DNA of 64,000 nucleotides from Bacillota bacterium (GCA_021769295.1 JAETTD010000001.1:161862-225861); one strand, 5' to 3'. Shown: positions 53,173 through 62,571, counted from the first letter of the stretch. The notes: a model not told the origin generated them from the sequence alone. Translations and numbers: made by a program.

Positions 53173-55119
53173 TCATTCAATATAATCTTTCAGATAAGAG
53201 TAATAATCCTTTTCCAAAACCAATGCGGAGTAGTTGAACATCTCCATGGCCTTCTTATCCATGGCTTTGACATATTCATCATCGACCCCTACCAGCGACG
53301 CTCTGGTGCCCTTTTCCGAAATCCAGTTTTTATCTTTAAACAGAACAAAGCCTTCGCTGTCTGAAAATATATCCGTTCCCATAAAAAGTCTCGAATCGTA
53401 TTCTATTCCGAACATATTTGATAATGTCGGCAGAATATCCATATTGCTGCATATCTTATCCGTATGTTCAGACTCCATTCCCGGCGTCCAAAGCAAGAAC
53501 GTACTCTCATACATTTCATAGGCGGTATCCACATCGTGACCTTTAAACTCGCTGATATTTTCTGCGCCAAGGCCATAAGGATAATGGTCTCCTGCAATAG
53601 CGATTACTGTATTTTCCAGTTCCCCCGCTTCATCAAGTCTCTCAATTAAAAGCTCTATGGCTTTATCAAGCTCGATGTTTGCCGCAACATATGCCTTGCA
53701 GTTTTCCGATAAATCCATATCCTGCACTGCTTCACGATTCTTTATTGCCATATCATTTGTGTAAAAATTATAGTTCAGATGCCCGCTTACAGTCAGATAA
53801 TATACATGAAACGGCTGTATTTCACCGTTTTCATCAGGGGTAAGAAAATCGGATACGGTCTTGTCCATCATTTCCAAATCCGATTCGGGCCACGTATCTT
53901 CAAAAGAGTATTCCCTTCCCTGACCTTTAAATTCATAACCTAAATTTGGGTGAGACAGATCTCTGTCGTAGTAATATATGCTATGGTTGTGATATGCTTT
54001 GGTAGCGTACCCTAAATTTCCAAACCGATGACCCAAAGTAAATGGCAGATAATTGGAGCTTGATTCCTTCATGGACCATACGCCAGGCTTTGGAACCAGC
54101 CCCTGAAGATTTACGTATTCTCCGTCCAAGGTGCTGACACCCCATATAGGATTATAGAAATTATCGAAAGTATATCCTTCCGTCTGAAGCTTATACAGAG
54201 TAGGCGTATGAACCGGGTCAACCGCAAAGTCGGTAAAACTTTCAGCCGTAATAAATATTAAATTCTTTCCCTTAAAGATACCCGTTTTGCTGTTCTTTTC
54301 GGTAGGCTCTATACTTCCGAAATAACTGTGCATAGAGCTTATGACCGGGTCCTTTTCCTCCTCTGCAAGAGCTTTTAAATCAAGTCCGGATATCACATTG
54401 TCATCAGGCTTTGCTTCGGCAAATACCTGTTTTTCTTCAATATCCGGGTCAAAACCGAACACAAGCCGCCATAGGTCTATTCCCATGGCTCCCATAAGCC
54501 CGGAACATCTTACCGAACCCTGTATCTCTCCTATGGTATACAGATTCTGATACGGTGATGTCGGATTTTCGTCTTCTCTGTGGCTTATCGCAAATGCGCC
54601 TGCCGACGTCACAAAACAAATGACTGCCGCCATTACGAGCACGATGAGTTTATTTTTTCCGGCGTCCTGCCCGTTTTCATCTTCTGCTTTTTCTTTCCAC
54701 ATCAATCTGACGGAAATACCGCATATTGCAAACAGTATCAATATAGGCAGTTTTTCTTCCCAGATATTTGCCCATATCACATCCTGAAATTCTATGACCT
54801 GCGCCGAATTAAGCATAGAGTAAGTGGTAAAAAATGTTTCAAAAATCGCATAATACACCGTCTGAGCCGCAAACATGAAGGTTGACACCCCCATAAGAAC
54901 CAGATGTGCAATCTTACCACCCTTTCCCGGAATGAGTTTCCTTATAAAGAAAAAAACTCCGGCAACTGCCAAAGAAATCAGAGCGGTTATACATATTTCG
55001 GTCTTAAGATATCCGTTGGGCTTAAATCCGAGTGTAAATCCCCTGAAAACAATTTCCATCAGAATAATTGCACAAAAAGTTTCTGCAAATAAAATCCAAT
55101 CCCTTGTTTTAATTTTCAT
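53173..55119 (-). CDS. LtaS-family sulfatase (lipoteichoic acid synthase-like)
   Basis: 648 residues: five N-terminal membrane helices (up to about residue 180) and a large extracytoplasmic sulfatase-fold domain. Visible are NLIFITAESFTDFAVDPVHT (metal Glu and, further on, the Thr nucleophile region TPTLYKLQTEGYTFDNFYNP), GVSTLDGEYVNLQGLVPKPG, and IAIAGDHYPYGLG (metal Asp-His). Enzymes of this family polymerise glycerophosphate from phosphatidylglycerol onto a lipid anchor, or modify glycolipids. Which one applies cannot be told. Confidence 0.85.
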   Translation of the reverse strand: MKIKTRDWILFAETFCAIILMEIVFRGFTLGFKPNGYLKTEICITALISLAVAGVFFFIRKLIPGKGGKIAHLVLMGVSTFMFAAQTVYYAIFETFFTTYSMLNSAQVIEFQDVIWANIWEEKLPILILFAICGISVRLMWKEKAEDENGQDAGKNKLIVLVMAAVICFVTSAGAFAISHREDENPTSPYQNLYTIGEIQGSVRCSGLMGAMGIDLWRLVFGFDPDIEEKQVFAEAKPDDNVISGLDLKALAEEEKDPVISSMHSYFGSIEPTEKNSKTGIFKGKNLIFITAESFTDFAVDPVHTPTLYKLQTEGYTFDNFYNPIWGVSTLDGEYVNLQGLVPKPGVWSMKESSSNYLPFTLGHRFGNLGYATKAYHNHSIYYYDRDLSHPNLGYEFKGQGREYSFEDTWPESDLEMMDKTVSDFLTPDENGEIQPFHVYYLTVSGHLNYNFYTNDMAIKNREAVQDMDLSENCKAYVAANIELDKAIELLIERLDEAGELENTVIAIAGDHYPYGLGAENISEFKGHDVDTAYEMYESTFLLWTPGMESEHTDKICSNMDILPTLSNMFGIEYDSRLFMGTDIFSDSEGFVLFKDKNWISEKGTRASLVGVDDEYVKAMDKKAMEMFNYSALVLEKDYYSYLKDYIE

Positions 55120-55247
55120 CTCAAATTCCCTTTCAGTGAAAAAAACTTTCCAATATATATTATACGCAAAAAATGTCGAAGGGGCAACAACAATTCACAA
55201 TTTTTACGAATCTCGCATACTATGATATCAGTTCATGGAGGTATACT

Positions 55248-55691
55248 ATGGCATTAGACACAAGAGAGCTTTTTGCCAGACTGATTCAATGTGAAGCAGG
55301 CGGCGAAGGTGAGTTCGGAATGGCAGCGGTAGCTACGGTCATTATGAACAGGGCGACAACGACAGAGGGGGAATTCAGCCGTGTCAATAATGGCGGCGAT
55401 GTTCGTGCGGTTATAACGCAGCCCGGTCAATTTGTATGCATGAGGGAAAGCATAGGAGGCGCTTACAATCCTCAGAATGTCTATAATATGACGCCGACTG
55501 ACATACATTACCAGATTGTGGATTGGGCAATGTCAGGAGGCAGACTTGTGGGGATAGATAATTCGCTGTTCTTTTTCAACCCTTACAGTAATACATGTCC
55601 AACCTATTTCCCCACCAGAGTGGGTGTAATACATAACCGAGTAGGAGACCATTGTTTCTATATTCCTACAAGCTATTATGCCAGCACATAA
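55248..55691 (+). CDS. Spore cortex hydrolase, SleB/CwlJ type
   Basis: 147 residues from ATG 55248 (GGAGG 7 nt upstream). It has no signal peptide, as in CwlJ. The hydrolase-2 domain motifs are ARLIQCEAGGEGEFGMAAVA (catalytic Glu), TVIMNRATT, GQFVCMRESIG, and ALFFFNP-like NSLFFFNPYSNTC. CwlJ-type enzymes cut muramic-lactam cortex during germination. A sigma-E-like -10 (CATACTAT, 55216-55223) is 25 bp before the ATG. The next gene encodes a GerQ-like protein, the usual partner that holds CwlJ in the coat. Confidence 0.85.
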   Translation: MALDTRELFARLIQCEAGGEGEFGMAAVATVIMNRATTTEGEFSRVNNGGDVRAVITQPGQFVCMRESIGGAYNPQNVYNMTPTDIHYQIVDWAMSGGRLVGIDNSLFFFNPYSNTCPTYFPTRVGVIHNRVGDHCFYIPTSYYAST

Positions 55692-55711
55692 ATCAAATCA
55701 GGAGGTATTTT

Positions 55712-56398
55712 ATGGCAGCTTGCTGTAATAACACGGTAACACCAAGGATGATTAAAGCCGGTAACGTTTCAATCGGAGATAAGATACAACTTGAAGATAT
55801 TCCTGTTTCCTCGGAAAATATTTCTTCGGAAAGCATTTCTTCCGGAAGTATTTCCAAAGAGCAGGATACGAAAATACCTGACAAAAAAGATTACATACCT
55901 GTGCAATCTCCCAACCTTGAGGGCTTCGGAGGCATATCGGGAATAGAAGGAGGAGTCCGACTCCAGCCTTTAGAGGACCGGGGCAATGAGAATTCTGCCG
56001 TATCCGGGCAGCGCTCAGACTCTGTAAGATTCGGTCCTTTGCCTTATTCTCAAATGACATCGTACATGAACAACGTTTCTCTGGGAGGCAGCGCCGAATC
56101 TCCTTCTATCATCACACCGCAGGATCCTATGACTCCAAACGGGTTTGAAGAAGAAATCGACTACAATTCCGTTCAGGCATTCAACGGATTTCTGCGGACT
56201 CAAATAGGCAGATATATGCGTATTGAACAGCTCATCGGCTCCAATACCATTGAAGACCGATTTGGCTTTCTGGTGGGTGTCGGTACAAACTTCATAATCC
56301 TTCAGGAAATCACCACAGGCAACATAATGGTCATAGACATCTTCTCCATAAGGCTTACTTACGTTTACTATTCTCAGCCTGTTATTCCGCAGATTTAA
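55712..56398 (+). CDS. GerQ-like spore coat protein
   Basis: 228 residues from ATG 55712 (AGGAGG 7 nt upstream). The N-terminal 130 residues are low-complexity and Ser/Glu rich (SSENISSESISSGSISKEQD). The C-terminal 75 residues (FNGFLRTQIGRYMRIEQLIG, RFGFLVGVGTNFIILQEITT, VIDIFSIRLTYVYY) look like the small beta domain of GerQ, in which two segments flank a glycine turn. GerQ is needed to place CwlJ in the spore coat, and here the two genes lie 20 nt apart. The assignment is by pattern and context. Confidence 0.6.
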   Translation: MAACCNNTVTPRMIKAGNVSIGDKIQLEDIPVSSENISSESISSGSISKEQDTKIPDKKDYIPVQSPNLEGFGGISGIEGGVRLQPLEDRGNENSAVSGQRSDSVRFGPLPYSQMTSYMNNVSLGGSAESPSIITPQDPMTPNGFEEEIDYNSVQAFNGFLRTQIGRYMRIEQLIGSNTIEDRFGFLVGVGTNFIILQEITTGNIMVIDIFSIRLTYVYYSQPVIPQI

Positions 56399-56470
56399 AA
56401 ACGTTGGCTGATTTTTGGTTTTCAAGGCTATGCGTTGGTGCAGGCTGCGGGCCGGCAAGCGGCGAGCAGC

Positions 56471-56584
56471 GAAACTGCCGTAAATTTGAAATTTTTCTTG
56501 GTTTACGGCATTTTGGAGGAAAATAAGATAGCAAAAGTGCCGCAAATATAAGGTTTCCTTAAATTTGCGGCACTTTACAATTTA
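56471..56584 (+). repeat. Hairpin-unit array D (two units)
   Basis: Two units match units 3 and 4 of arrays A and B, including the linkers (GATAGCAAAAGTGCCGCA and CGGCACTTTACAATTT). It lies between the GerQ-like gene and the converging acyl-CoA ligase gene. Confidence 0.8.
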
Positions 56585-56615
56585 ACACCGCCAACATCCG
56601 GCACGGAGGCCTATA

Positions 56616-58493
56616 CTACTTGGCAGCGTCTTCTTTCTTGTCCTTGGCAAGCTCTGCATAGCGCTTTATCTTCATGGTGCTTGTTTTTTCAAACTGGTCG
56701 GATTTTATCTCCAGCTTCTTAACGGTCTTGTAATTGCTGAGTTTGCGGTTTACTTTCTTTATCTGCTCCCAGATAACCTTGTAAATCTCATCCTCGCTGA
56801 GACCGCTTCCGTGCAGTTCCTCAATCTGCTCATAGTTAGGAATGACTCTGGCGGTTATGATGAGTTCCTTTTCGCCGGCCACTTCTTTTCCGTAAACCAT
56901 GCATTCGCTTATTTCGGAAACTTTGCCGAGCAAGCCTTCTATTTCTTCAGGATAAATGTTTTTGCCGTTTTGAGTTACTATGACGTTTTTGCTTCTTCCG
57001 GTTATATAGAGGAAGCCGTCTTCATCCAGATATCCTATGTCTCCCGAGTTGAACCAGCCGTCCTGAATGGCTTCTGCCGTAGCTTCCGGATTTTCGTAGT
57101 AACCCAGCATTACGGTCTTGCCTTTTATCAGAACTTCACCCTCTCCCTTTTCGTTAGGGTTAAGAATTTTAAGCTCATCGCAGACAACCGCTTTTCCGGC
57201 AGAGCCTACACGGGTATCATAGTCCGGCGTCAGAGCTGCAATAGGAGCGGTTTCCGTCAGACCGTAGCCTTGCAGGAACAGAATTCCTATATCTTCAAAC
57301 CATTTTCCCACCTTTGCATCTATAGGAGCGGCGGCCGAAACCACTATGCGCAGTCTTCCGCCAAGGTTTTCATAAATTTCCTTAAATACTTTTTTCTTGA
57401 CGTCTATTCCGAGATTTTTCAGTCCGTTGGTAAGGGAAATCATGGATTTGACCGCAGTAGCTTTTCCGCCCTTTTCGATGGACTGATTTATCTTCTTGTA
57501 CAGGGCTTCTATCAGAAGCGGTACTGCTATTATTGCCGTCGGCTTGGTTTCTTTCATATCGTTGGCAATATGTTTTAATCCCTGGCATACCGCAACGGAA
57601 GCACCCATTCCCATAGGGTATAAGAATCCTATGGTGGACTCGTAAGTGTGGTGCAGCGGCAGCACCGAGAAAAGTCTGTCCTCAGGCGTCAGATATACAT
57701 AAGGCGTTACAGCGTTGATGTTATACGCCAGATTGGTGTTGGATATCATAACTCCCTTTGATGCTGACGTGGTTCCGCTGGTAAAAATGAGCACGGCAAA
57801 AGCGTCAGGCTCAATTTCCTTGTTGATATAGTCTGTATAGCCCATATCTATCAGGAATTTTCCTTCGTTCATTATATAATTCAGTCCCACAAATCTTCCG
57901 TCAAGCTTTTCATCCGAATACATCTCGGCAAAATATCTGACTCCCGGGCAGTGGTTTGCCACCTTTTTTATCAGGTCCTTTTTTCGAGGCGAGTATATTA
58001 CTGCTGCCACATCTGCTCTCTTGATTATGTTTTCAAGTTCGTGTTCAGGCAGTTCTTTGTCTGTAGGCACGGCTATACCCACGCCGCACAGCATTGCCAT
58101 GTAGGAAACATACCACTGATATGTGGTTTCACCTATAATCATGACCTTTTCGCCTTCCAGCTTAAAAGTCTTTGACAGTCCGGTTCCCAGATTGATTACA
58201 TCCTCCCTGAACTGTCCGTAAGTGATTTCCTCAAAATCACCCTTTCTGTTGAACTTCTGAACTATAAACGGTCTGTCTTTGTACAGCGTCGTAGACCTTT
58301 CAAATACTTCCTTTATAGTCTTATATGAAGTTCCGGGATACCCTTCTCTCTTTTTATTCTTATCTGCCTTTTTCTTCAGATCGTCTAAATCTTCGGGAGT
58401 ATATTCAACTTTTAATTCTTCAATGTCATCTATGTCTCCCATTTTATATTTGGGAAACTTAAAATTCGGAACTTTTTTTAAAATCCTTGCCAT
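56616..58493 (-). CDS. AMP-dependent acyl-CoA ligase
   Basis: 625 residues of the ANL superfamily: VLIFTSGTTSASKGVMISNT (ATP loop), LPLHHTYE, LFLQGYGLTETAPIAAL, WFNSGDIGYLDEDGFLYITG and GRSKNVIVTQNGKNIYPEEI (hinge and C-terminal domain), and the AMP-forming Lys near the C-terminus (EKTSTMKIKR). It resembles bacterial long-chain fatty acyl-CoA synthetases. The N-terminal 60 residues are basic and Asp/Glu-Lys rich and lack a membrane segment. It is a single gene. Chain length of the substrate cannot be told. Confidence 0.88.
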   Translation of the reverse strand: MARILKKVPNFKFPKYKMGDIDDIEELKVEYTPEDLDDLKKKADKNKKREGYPGTSYKTIKEVFERSTTLYKDRPFIVQKFNRKGDFEEITYGQFREDVINLGTGLSKTFKLEGEKVMIIGETTYQWYVSYMAMLCGVGIAVPTDKELPEHELENIIKRADVAAVIYSPRKKDLIKKVANHCPGVRYFAEMYSDEKLDGRFVGLNYIMNEGKFLIDMGYTDYINKEIEPDAFAVLIFTSGTTSASKGVMISNTNLAYNINAVTPYVYLTPEDRLFSVLPLHHTYESTIGFLYPMGMGASVAVCQGLKHIANDMKETKPTAIIAVPLLIEALYKKINQSIEKGGKATAVKSMISLTNGLKNLGIDVKKKVFKEIYENLGGRLRIVVSAAAPIDAKVGKWFEDIGILFLQGYGLTETAPIAALTPDYDTRVGSAGKAVVCDELKILNPNEKGEGEVLIKGKTVMLGYYENPEATAEAIQDGWFNSGDIGYLDEDGFLYITGRSKNVIVTQNGKNIYPEEIEGLLGKVSEISECMVYGKEVAGEKELIITARVIPNYEQIEELHGSGLSEDEIYKVIWEQIKKVNRKLSNYKTVKKLEIKSDQFEKTSTMKIKRYAELAKDKKEDAAK

Positions 58494-58532
58494 ATCGAAT
58501 CCCTCCAGTATGTGATATAATTTACTATTATA

Positions 58533-59996
58533 TCACTTTTCACTGCGGAAAATCAATCTTTTTAATGCTTTCCACTTAAAAGGGGCCAGAGGATACAAAT
58601 ATGAATCGCCTGACAAAGTCTTGGTGGTCGCCAGAAATATCACTGAAATCACCGCGCCTGCAATGAATCCGCCTATTCCGAAGATGCCCGCTCCTAAAAG
58701 CATAAGCACCCTTGAATACTTGACGCCGTAGCTCAATTCTATACTTGGCTGGGTAAAGCTTGCCAGAGCAACTACAGCCATGCAGAGTATGGTCTGGGGA
58801 ATGAACCAACCGGAGTTTACGCTGAATTCTCCCAGTATGAGGGCGCCGATAACCGATAAGGACATTCCGAGAGATTCGGGAGTATTTAAGGACGCCAGTT
58901 TCAGTCCGTCTATGGCAATCTCAAGCAGGATAAACTGTATCAGTATGGGAACGGCAAAATTTTCTTCCGGCACGAAAAAGCTCAGCGTCTGAGGCGTAAA
59001 TTCTTCATATTCTATGATCAACATATATATCGGTGTCAGGAACAGTATTACGAGAAAGTTGATTATCCTTAAGAATCTGAAATAGTTGCCTGTAATCTGA
59101 GGAAAGTAATAGTCGTCCACATCCTGCAAAAAGTCGAATATTCCAACGGGTATGAGCATTACGGTAGGCGAATTGTCAACTATTATGGCAATCTTTCCTT
59201 CCGTTATATGGGCTGCAATTATATCGGGTCTTTGAGAATATCTTACTCTCGGGAAGGGATTTAGTTTGCCGTATGCTCCAAAGGATTTGAGAAGCCTTTC
59301 AAGCAGGCTCTGGTCTCCGACGGTAAGGCTTTCAACCTCGAGGTTTTCAATTTCCTTTTCTATCCGTGACAGTAGCTTTTTGTTGACCTTGTTTTTCATG
59401 TAGCTTATTACCACGTCGGTTTTGCTGATTTCCCCCACGGAATTATGTTTGAAAATCAGATTGTTGTCCCTGATTCTGCGCCTGATAAGGCTTATATTTT
59501 CCATCATGTTTTCCGTAAATCCGTCTTTGGCGCCGCGAAGGGTTTTCTCCTTTTCCGGTTCTTCAACGGACCTTGCCGGATAATCTCTCGTATCCATGAT
59601 GATAATCTTGTCAAGTCCCTCTATTATGAGAGGAGTAAGCCCCGAATACATCTTTTCCTCTGCCTGCCGGCAGCAGTTTTCAATCATTTCATCGGACCAC
59701 CCTGAAGTTTCGTCCGGCACATCTTTATCCGCACTTTTGGGCGTTATAAGGTTGCTGTCCAAAAATGGCATCTGTTCTTCCAGAAACTGCTGGCTGCTTG
59801 TTATATTCTCCATATTTTCCGGTGCAACACGCATTAGATAAGCTAAAATTCGCTGGGTTTTTTCGCCGTCGGTCAACCCGTCGGTAAAAAACATCACTGC
59901 TTTTTTATTTCCTATTTTAAGTCGTCTCTCCAATATATCAAAGCTTTCGCCTATGGGAAGGTCCTTCCGCAAAATTTTCAGATATTTTCCGTACAT
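58533..59996 (-). CDS. GerA/SpoVAF-family spore germination protein
   Basis: 487 residues. The N-terminal half is hydrophilic (residues 1-290: DYPARSVEEPEKEKTLRGAK, DGFTENMMENISLIRRRIRD). The second half has five to six membrane helices (VILFLTPIYMLIIEYEEF, ILIQFILLEIAIDGLKLAS, AVISVIFLATTKTL). This is the A-subunit architecture of nutrient germinant receptors and of SpoVAF. No B or C subunit gene is adjacent, which fits SpoVAF-like single genes better than a gerABC operon. It sits in the inner membrane of the spore. Confidence 0.85.
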   Translation of the reverse strand: MYGKYLKILRKDLPIGESFDILERRLKIGNKKAVMFFTDGLTDGEKTQRILAYLMRVAPENMENITSSQQFLEEQMPFLDSNLITPKSADKDVPDETSGWSDEMIENCCRQAEEKMYSGLTPLIIEGLDKIIIMDTRDYPARSVEEPEKEKTLRGAKDGFTENMMENISLIRRRIRDNNLIFKHNSVGEISKTDVVISYMKNKVNKKLLSRIEKEIENLEVESLTVGDQSLLERLLKSFGAYGKLNPFPRVRYSQRPDIIAAHITEGKIAIIVDNSPTVMLIPVGIFDFLQDVDDYYFPQITGNYFRFLRIINFLVILFLTPIYMLIIEYEEFTPQTLSFFVPEENFAVPILIQFILLEIAIDGLKLASLNTPESLGMSLSVIGALILGEFSVNSGWFIPQTILCMAVVALASFTQPSIELSYGVKYSRVLMLLGAGIFGIGGFIAGAVISVIFLATTKTLSGDSYLYPLAPFKWKALKRLIFRSEK

Positions 59997-60036
59997 TTTC
60001 GTCCTCCTTTCAGTCTTTTTTTATTCTTCCAAATTC

Positions 60037-60065
60037 TTGCCATTTCATACTTTTGCATATATAAT
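60037..60065 (+). promoter_or_regulatory. Promoter of gltX
   Basis: TTGCCA (60037-60042), 17-bp spacer, TATAAT (60060-60065), 34 bp before the ATG. Confidence 0.75.
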
Positions 60066-60099
60066 TAGTTAGTCAGAAAATACCGGGAGGTTTATATAT

Positions 60100-61752
60100 A
60101 TGAATTATCAAAAACTTGCAGATATGCTTTTTCCGGAGGTGGACAAGACTCCTGCCGATTATGAGGCAATGTTCCCTCAGCGTAATTTGCCGGAGGGCGC
60201 AAAAGTCACCCGCTTAGGTCCAAGCCCTACCGGATTCATTCATCTGGGCAATTTGTTCGGAGCCTTTGCCGACGAGCGTCTTGCACACCAGTCGGGAGGC
60301 GTGTTTTTCCTCAGAATTGAAGATACGGATGACAAGAGGTTTGTCGACGGAGCCGTAGAAATAATAATCAACTCCCTTCGCTTTTTCGGCATAAAATTTG
60401 ACGAAGGCGCCACCATTGAGGGTGAAGTAGGAGATTACGGCAGCTACACTCAAAGCCGTCGCAAGGCTATCTACCAATGTTTTGCAAAGAAGCTAATTTC
60501 GGAAGGCAAGGCTTATCCTTGTTTCTTGACCGAAGATGAAATATCCGAAATAAGAAACCAGCAGGAAGCGGCTAAACAGACGCCGGGAATTTATGGAAAG
60601 TGGGCGCTGAGCCGCAACCTTTCCTTTGAGGAAATAGAAGCAAAAATTTCTCAGGGCCAGCCTTACGTGATAAGGTTAAAATCGGACGGGGACATGAGCC
60701 TTCCGGAAGACCAAATTAAGAGGTTTGAAATCGAGGATGCCATAAGAGGCACTCTGAGCATGCCTGTCAATGACCAAGATACGGTCATTCTAAAGACCAA
60801 CGGCACTCCAACCTATCATTTCGCTCATGTTGTGGATGACCACCTTATGAGAACCACCCATGTGGTCAGAGGCGCAGAATGGCTTCCATCCCTGCCTATC
60901 CATGTGGAGCTCTTTGAAAAGCTGGGCTTTGAGCCTCCTGTTTATTGCCATACAGCTCAGCTCATGAAAATCGGCGAGGACGGTAACAAACGTAAGCTTT
61001 CAAAGAGAAAGGACCCGGAGCTGTCATTGGATTATTATCGCAAGCTGGGCTATCATCCCGCTGCCGTAAGGGAATATCTGCTGACTATTTTAAATTCCAA
61101 TTTTGAAGAGTGGCGCATCGCAAATCCCGATGCGGATATAGAAGAATTTGAATTTACTACCGAGAAGATGAGTAACTCCGGCGCGCTCTTTGACTTGAAC
61201 AAGCTCAATGACGTCAGCAAGGATGTGCTCCTTAAAATAAGCGTTTCCGATTTATTTGACTTTCTCAAGAGCTGGGCGGCCGAGTTCAGACCTGAGCTTT
61301 TTCACATCTTTGAGGACCGCAAATATCTGGAAACCATTCTCGATATAGGAAGGCATGAGGCAAAGCCGAGAAAGGACCACATTTACGCCGAGCAAATCGT
61401 AGACAATATCAGTTATTTCTTTGATGATATGTTCAGGATTCAGGAGGATTTTCCGCCTGAAGCAAAGGGAGACGCTGTAGAAATCATATCACGGTATCTT
61501 GAGGGTTACTGTCACAGCGACGACCAGGAAACATGGTTTAACAAGATTCGCCAAATCGCTGTTGACATGGGCTACGCCGCAAAGCCTAAGGATTATAAAA
61601 AACATCCGGAAGAGTACAAGGGTCATGTTGGTCATGTAAGCACAGTTATCAGAATTGCCGTAATGGGTCGCAGTCAATCTCCTGATGTATGGGAAATCCA
61701 GCAGATTCTGGGAGAAGAGAGAACGATAGAAAGATTAAAAAACTGCTTATAG
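60100..61752 (+). CDS. gltX: Glutamyl-tRNA synthetase
   Basis: 550 residues, class I: the HIGH-type motif RLGPSPTGFIHLGNLFGAFA near residues 38-57, FLRIEDTDDKRFVDGAVEII, the tRNA and amino-acid site region DQDTVILKTNGTPTYHFAHV and VDDHLMRTTHVVRGAEWLPS, and the KMSKS-type loop KRKLSKRKDPELSLDYYRK. It charges tRNA-Glu, and where GlnRS is absent also tRNA-Gln. The C-terminal anticodon part is about 60 residues longer than in the shortest bacterial forms. GGGAGG before the ATG. It is followed by hairpin array E. Confidence 0.95.
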   Translation: MNYQKLADMLFPEVDKTPADYEAMFPQRNLPEGAKVTRLGPSPTGFIHLGNLFGAFADERLAHQSGGVFFLRIEDTDDKRFVDGAVEIIINSLRFFGIKFDEGATIEGEVGDYGSYTQSRRKAIYQCFAKKLISEGKAYPCFLTEDEISEIRNQQEAAKQTPGIYGKWALSRNLSFEEIEAKISQGQPYVIRLKSDGDMSLPEDQIKRFEIEDAIRGTLSMPVNDQDTVILKTNGTPTYHFAHVVDDHLMRTTHVVRGAEWLPSLPIHVELFEKLGFEPPVYCHTAQLMKIGEDGNKRKLSKRKDPELSLDYYRKLGYHPAAVREYLLTILNSNFEEWRIANPDADIEEFEFTTEKMSNSGALFDLNKLNDVSKDVLLKISVSDLFDFLKSWAAEFRPELFHIFEDRKYLETILDIGRHEAKPRKDHIYAEQIVDNISYFFDDMFRIQEDFPPEAKGDAVEIISRYLEGYCHSDDQETWFNKIRQIAVDMGYAAKPKDYKKHPEEYKGHVGHVSTVIRIAVMGRSQSPDVWEIQQILGEERTIERLKNCL

Positions 61753-61767
61753 CAACAGCCTGAATTT

Positions 61768-62000
61768 CAAAGTGCCGCAGAATGAAGAAAATCTTCATTC
61801 TGCGGCACTTTTGCTATCTTATTTCCCTCCAAAATGCCGGAAACTGATAAAAATTTCAAATTTACGGCAGTTTTGACCTTCCTACGGCTTAAAAAATGCC
61901 GTATTTAAAAGAAAATTAAAGATTCCCGGCAGTTTCAGTGCTCTCAAGGGCTTCAAAATGCCGGAATTCAAAGAAAATTTCAAATTTACGGCAGTTTTGA
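61768..62000 (-). repeat. Hairpin-unit array E (four units, reverse orientation)
   Basis: Units in reverse orientation, as in array C. The first (61768-61812) is a perfect 19-bp stem AAGTGCCGCAGAATGAAGA with a 3-nt loop followed by TTTT, and would terminate gltX. The others have TGCCG...CGGCAGTTT arms. It lies between gltX and the converging GNAT gene. Confidence 0.85.
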
Positions 62001-62041
62001 CCTCGCCGACCGGCGGTAACCTCTTAGAATTATTTTTCCGG

Positions 62042-62518
62042 TCAATCTTCGGATTTTGCAAAGTTTTTAAGAGCGTCTCCTACCATTCTAAAATTTATCC
62101 ACTCCCTTTGGCCGTCTGCGCCCAGGGATTCATAAAAGTCAATGCTCGGCTGGTTCCAGTCAAGGCAAACCCACTGAAATCTTCCGCAGTCCTTGGAAAC
62201 GGCTATCCTTGCAAGTTCACGAAGCAACGCTTTTCCGTACCCCTTTCCGCGATATTCGGGCAGAACAAACAAATCTTCCAGATAAAGGCCGGGTTTTGCC
62301 AGAAATGTCGAATAATTATAGAAGAACAGCGCAAACCCAACTTCTTTTTCGCCTTCGCAGGCAAATATCACCTCTGCACACTTATCTTCAAAAATCGTTT
62401 TTCTGAGAGCCTCCGGCGTAGCTACCATAATATCGGTCATCTTTTCATATATGGCCATCTCATTTATAAAATGATAGATAACCTCCGTATCTTCGGGCAC
62501 AGCATATCTGAACTTCAT
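62042..62518 (-). CDS. GNAT N-acetyltransferase, diamine/spermidine type
   Basis: 158 residues. The acetyl-CoA site LPEYRGKGYGKALLRELARI (R/Q-x-x-G-x-G/A), ARPGLYLEDLFV-like LAKPGLYLEDLFVLPEY and the C-terminal VCLDWNQPSIDFYESLGAD resemble thialysine/diamine acetyltransferases (SSAT-like), including the ALFFYNYSTFLAKPG motif. It would acetylate a small amine in the cytosol. Substrate not certain. The gene stands alone, convergent with gltX. Confidence 0.88.
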   Translation of the reverse strand: MKFRYAVPEDTEVIYHFINEMAIYEKMTDIMVATPEALRKTIFEDKCAEVIFACEGEKEVGFALFFYNYSTFLAKPGLYLEDLFVLPEYRGKGYGKALLRELARIAVSKDCGRFQWVCLDWNQPSIDFYESLGADGQREWINFRMVGDALKNFAKSED

Positions 62519-62571
62519 CCTATTATTCTCCTTTCCTTTATGGATTTGTCATTATTTTATCACAGGGTTTT

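Noticed and set aside
55711..55712. Start of the GerQ-like gene at 55652
   Set aside because: That start overlaps the hydrolase gene by 40 nt and lacks a ribosome site. AGGAGG precedes the ATG at 55712.
38252..62000. CRISPR arrays
   Set aside because: The hairpin arrays have only two to four imperfect units, the linkers are conserved between arrays and not unique, and no cas genes are present.
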